Shown: positions 61,413 through 64,000 of the stretch, in pieces | Layout: each line of letters starts with the position of its first letter | How positions within the stretch are numbered: the stretch's first letter is position 1 | DNA from: Roseateles amylovorans | Lineage (GTDB): Bacteria > Pseudomonadota > Gammaproteobacteria > Burkholderiales > Burkholderiaceae_C | Direction: 5' to 3' | Assembly (NCBI RefSeq): GCF_025398155.2 | Contig: NZ_CP104562.2 | Location: forward strand, 6,200,001 to 6,264,000 | DNA length: 64,000 bases | Translations under genes and position numbers: made by a program | The notes under the pieces: model-generated | Seen by the model: the letters and a program-made list of their open reading frames with translations, nothing else | Told to the model about the DNA's origin: nothing | The model's database searches: none

Positions 61413-62837
61413 TTACCGAGTCTCGACGGCGGCGTTCAGCGCTCGCCCTCCCAGACCGTACCAGTCGATGCGGCGGGTCAGCATCATCACCACGGCCAGC
61501 ACTGCAAAGAGCAACAGGGCGCCGACCAGCAACGCCGCCTGCTCCAGACTCAGCAACACGAACAGCACCCCGTACAACGCTGCAATCAGCCCGCCAAAGG
61601 CCAGTCCGCGCATCCAGGCGCCGAGCATCGCGGCGCCATAGGCGCTCAGCAAGCCGATCGCCGCGCCGGCGGCCAACGCATAGGACAGTCCGAAGTCCAG
61701 ATGCTCCGACAGACTGAGCAGCAGCAGGAAGAACAGGCTCATCGCCAGGCCCACCAGCAGATACTGCACCGGATGCACCTGTCGGGCAGACAGCACTTCC
61801 AGCAAGGCCACGCAGACGAAGGTCAGCACGATGAACATGAGGCCGTACTTGATGGCCCGGTCGCTCATCACATAGGGATTCACCGGATCCACCATCGAGA
61901 AGGCCAGCGCATCGGCGATCCGGGCATCCCCTGCGGCGGCGCCACCGGGGGCCATCTCCGCCAAATAGGTGCGCACATCCACCTCCGGATCGCGGACCAC
62001 CTGGGGCAAGGCCTTGCCCGCCAGCGCATCGGCCAGCGCCGTGGTCGCCAGCTCGGAGACCTGCCAATGCGCCTCGAAGCCGTCCGGGCCCAGGCGGGAG
62101 CTCACCGGCAGGAAGCGACCGCCAAAGCTGGGGTGCTGCCAGCTGGAGCGGAGGTGGACATCGGTGGCACCCGCCGCCGGCACCAGACCGAAATCGGTCA
62201 TGCCGATCAGATCGAGCGCCACCTGGAGCTGCAACGGCTGATCCAGGACCTGCTCGGGCAGCACCGCATGCAGGCCGCGCGGATAGCTGCCGTTCGCCGT
62301 GCCGGGCGCCACAGTCAGGACCTCGTCCCCGCGGCGAACCTGCACCGCGCGAAGACCGCGCGCATCGCTGAGGGCGACCATCATGCGCGGCGCCTCGCAG
62401 CTCAGCTGGCCGGCATGCTCCGCACGCGGCACCAGCGCCGCCAAGGTCGGCCAACTGGCCTGAAGCGTCACCTTGCCCTCATAGCCATTGATCTTGAACA
62501 GACCGCGATGCCGAATGACCGGTTCGAGCGCGCCGTCCACCGTCAGCAGCGCGGGCAGCGCGGAGAGGGTGAAGTCCCGACGCTCGTCGGTGGAACGCTG
62601 CTCCTTGCCGGTGCCGCTGACCGTGGTCCAGGTCTCGCTGCAGCTGCGCTGCAGCATCGGGCCCAGCAACACCTGAGCGCCCGCCATGGCCTGGGCCACG
62701 CCGACCTCGGCCGCACGCTGCCGGCCCTGGCGTTCATCGACCAGCCAGCCGATGCGGGTCAACACCATCAACAGCACGATGGTGATCCCGACCAGGGCCA
62801 CCACCTTCCACCACATCGTTCGCATCTGCAGCTGCAT
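61413..62837 (-). CDS. creD: CreD inner membrane protein
   Basis: This 474-residue protein has an N-terminal helix (about 10-28), a large periplasmic domain (about 30-330) and a C-terminal cluster of about six membrane helices. CreD features are seen in FTLSALPALLTVDGALEPV, the middle stretch PVSSRLGPDGFEAHWQVSEL, and DPVNPYVMSDRAIKYGLMF. CreD is the output protein of the CreBC system and is linked to envelope stress and beta-lactam response. The ATG at 62837 is preferred over an in-frame GTG at 62846, as GGAG is at proper distance. It lies 56 bp after creC, in the E. coli order. Confidence 0.93.
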   Translation of the reverse strand: MQLQMRTMWWKVVALVGITIVLLMVLTRIGWLVDERQGRQRAAEVGVAQAMAGAQVLLGPMLQRSCSETWTTVSGTGKEQRSTDERRDFTLSALPALLTVDGALEPVIRHRGLFKINGYEGKVTLQASWPTLAALVPRAEHAGQLSCEAPRMMVALSDARGLRAVQVRRGDEVLTVAPGTANGSYPRGLHAVLPEQVLDQPLQLQVALDLIGMTDFGLVPAAGATDVHLRSSWQHPSFGGRFLPVSSRLGPDGFEAHWQVSELATTALADALAGKALPQVVRDPEVDVRTYLAEMAPGGAAAGDARIADALAFSMVDPVNPYVMSDRAIKYGLMFIVLTFVCVALLEVLSARQVHPVQYLLVGLAMSLFFLLLLSLSEHLDFGLSYALAAGAAIGLLSAYGAAMLGAWMRGLAFGGLIAALYGVLFVLLSLEQAALLVGALLLFAVLAVVMMLTRRIDWYGLGGRALNAAVETR

Positions 62838-62893
62838 TCGCCTCACTCCATCGGTTCATTCGGGAGGCCGCAGTCTGCGAAAGGGCGGTGTGC

Positions 62894-64000
62894 TCAAGAC
62901 GAAGTTTGTGAGGCCTCGGTGAAGTCCAGATGCACCCGCAGCCCCGGGTCCGCCGGCTCGAAGTGCAGGCGGGCGCCATGCAGCTCGGCGATCTGGCGCA
63001 CGATCGCCAGGCCGAGCCCCGATCCCTTGCGCAAGCTGCCCGGCCGCGCCGTGGAGAAGAACCGCTGTCCCAGCTGGGCAAAGGCCGCCGCCGGCACTCC
63101 CGGGCCGTGGTCGCGCAGCGCGAAGACGGCGCGTCCGTCCTGCGGCCCCACACTCAGGTCCAAGGTCGACTGCGTCGGCGCGAAGTCCACCGCGTTGCTC
63201 AAGAGATTGCTCAATGCCAGCGCCAGCAGCTCCGGATCCGCCTGCACCCGCACCGGCTCGCGCCGCAGCCAGCGCACCGAGAGCCCTTTCTGCTGCAGCA
63301 AGTCACCCAGCGGTGCCAGCACCTCGTCCGTCGCCAGATCCAGGCGCACCTCACGCGGATGGGCCGGACCGCGCCGCAGCTCCAGCGTCGACAAGGCCAG
63401 CAGCCGCTCGACCAGCTCGGTCATGCGCTCGCTCTGCGACACGACCTGCGCGGCGAAGCGCTGGCGGTCCGCCGGCGCCAGCTCGTCCTGCAGCAGTTCA
63501 CCGGCGCCCCGCAGCGCGGCCAGCGGACTCTTGAGCTCATGCGTCAGGGCGCGCGCCAGATGCTCCAGGCGTTCGCGACCGTCCAGGCGCTCGCGCATCG
63601 CATCCATCGCCTCGGCCAGTTCACCCAGTTCCCCCGGCACCTTGGGCGGCGGCTGACGCTGGCCCAGTTGGACCTCCAGCGCATAGCGTCGCAGGCGGCG
63701 CACATTCACCACCAGCCACAGCGTGACCGCCACACCCACCGTCAACGAGACCGCCAGCAGCCCCAGCCCGGCCAGCCAGATGCGGCGCTCCGCGCGGTCG
63801 ATGAAGCGCTGCACCGTCGCGATCGGCTTGGCCACGGTCACCACGCCCAGGGTCCGGCCATCCACCCGCACCGGCGCGGCGACATACATGACCGGGCTGC
63901 CGCTGTCGCCGTAGGCATCGGTGGAGGACCGCGCACCGTAGCCGCCGCGCAGGGTCCGGGCGACGTCGTTCCAGCGGGAGAAGTCCTGGCCTACGGCCGT
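62894..64000 (-). CDS. creC: Sensor histidine kinase CreC, 5' end missing
   Basis: The gene runs off the window. The visible 368 residues hold the end of the periplasmic sensor (GQDFSRWNDVARTLRGGYGA then VMYVAAPVRVDG), a membrane helix (about 75-97 of the visible part), a HAMP segment, the dimerisation box with the phosphorylated His in LTHELKSPLAALRG, and the ATPase domain with NLLSNAVDFAP, DHGPGVP and GSGLGLAI. The segment before the membrane helix is characteristic of CreC. Its partner creB should lie just beyond the window. It controls creD downstream. Confidence 0.93.
   Translation of the reverse strand, partial: TAVGQDFSRWNDVARTLRGGYGARSSTDAYGDSGSPVMYVAAPVRVDGRTLGVVTVAKPIATVQRFIDRAERRIWLAGLGLLAVSLTVGVAVTLWLVVNVRRLRRYALEVQLGQRQPPPKVPGELGELAEAMDAMRERLDGRERLEHLARALTHELKSPLAALRGAGELLQDELAPADRQRFAAQVVSQSERMTELVERLLALSTLELRRGPAHPREVRLDLATDEVLAPLGDLLQQKGLSVRWLRREPVRVQADPELLALALSNLLSNAVDFAPTQSTLDLSVGPQDGRAVFALRDHGPGVPAAAFAQLGQRFFSTARPGSLRKGSGLGLAIVRQIAELHGARLHFEPADPGLRVHLDFTEASQTSS

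Overview
The window is a high-GC (by eye well over 65 %) chromosomal segment packed with genes on both strands. Gene content points to a soil or plant-associated betaproteobacterium of the order Burkholderiales, most like the Roseateles/Mitsuaria/Rubrivivax group. The pointers are a DUF4148 secreted protein, an Hrp2-order type III secretion cluster, a CadR/PbrR-type metal promoter and Burkholderiales-style housekeeping genes. The genus is an inference. I see no insertion sequence, phage, CRISPR array, rRNA or tRNA gene.

Region 1 (1-9746) is the edge of a type III secretion (T3SS) locus. One tightly overlapping minus-strand operon runs GNAT acetyltransferase - sctU - sctV - sctP - sctQ - sctR - sctS - hpaA-like - (partial) chaperone-like gene, with ATGA stop/start overlaps at several junctions. 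A perfect plant-inducible-promoter (PIP/hrpII) box, TTCGC-N15-TTCGC, lies just upstream of the acetyltransferase. A divergent gene encodes an AraC-type activator with a long N-terminal half, like HrpB/HrpX, the family that reads such boxes. The regulator, the site and the operon therefore form one circuit within about 2 kb.

Region 2 (9900-22100) holds a lone HipA/YjjJ-like kinase, ribA, a chemoreceptor, a complete tripartite RND efflux operon (adaptor - pump - outer membrane factor, ended by a strong terminator) and a POT-family peptide transporter. Region 3 (22400-33000) has a His-rich P1B metal ATPase divergent from its MerR-type regulator with a 19-bp-spacer promoter. It continues with a LysR regulator divergent from an SDR lacking the usual catalytic pair, an Old Yellow Enzyme reductase, a degenerate HD-GYP protein, a mutarotase-like protein and a SulP transporter.

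Region 4 (33500-46800) is mostly housekeeping: DUF4148, DUF1232, acyl-CoA synthetase, trpS with a C-terminal extension, psd, trhO, a divergent MurA paralogue, a periplasmic binding protein and a pseudouridine synthase. The standout is a 772-residue fusion of cysteine desulfurase, metallo-beta-lactamase-fold and rhodanese domains, next to the rhodanese-type trhO. It looks like a self-contained persulfide sulfur handling enzyme.

Region 5 (46983-64000) contains a diguanylate cyclase, an HDOD protein, a TauE-family exporter, an ECF sigma/anti-sigma/secreted-protein operon, a SNF2 helicase and a 53-residue small protein. It ends with a thioredoxin-like protein, leucyl aminopeptidase, a GMC oxidoreductase and creD plus the 3' part of creC, which is cut by the window end. 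Several short-period repeats (6, 8 and 9 bp) lie inside or just after genes and look like a genome habit of this organism.
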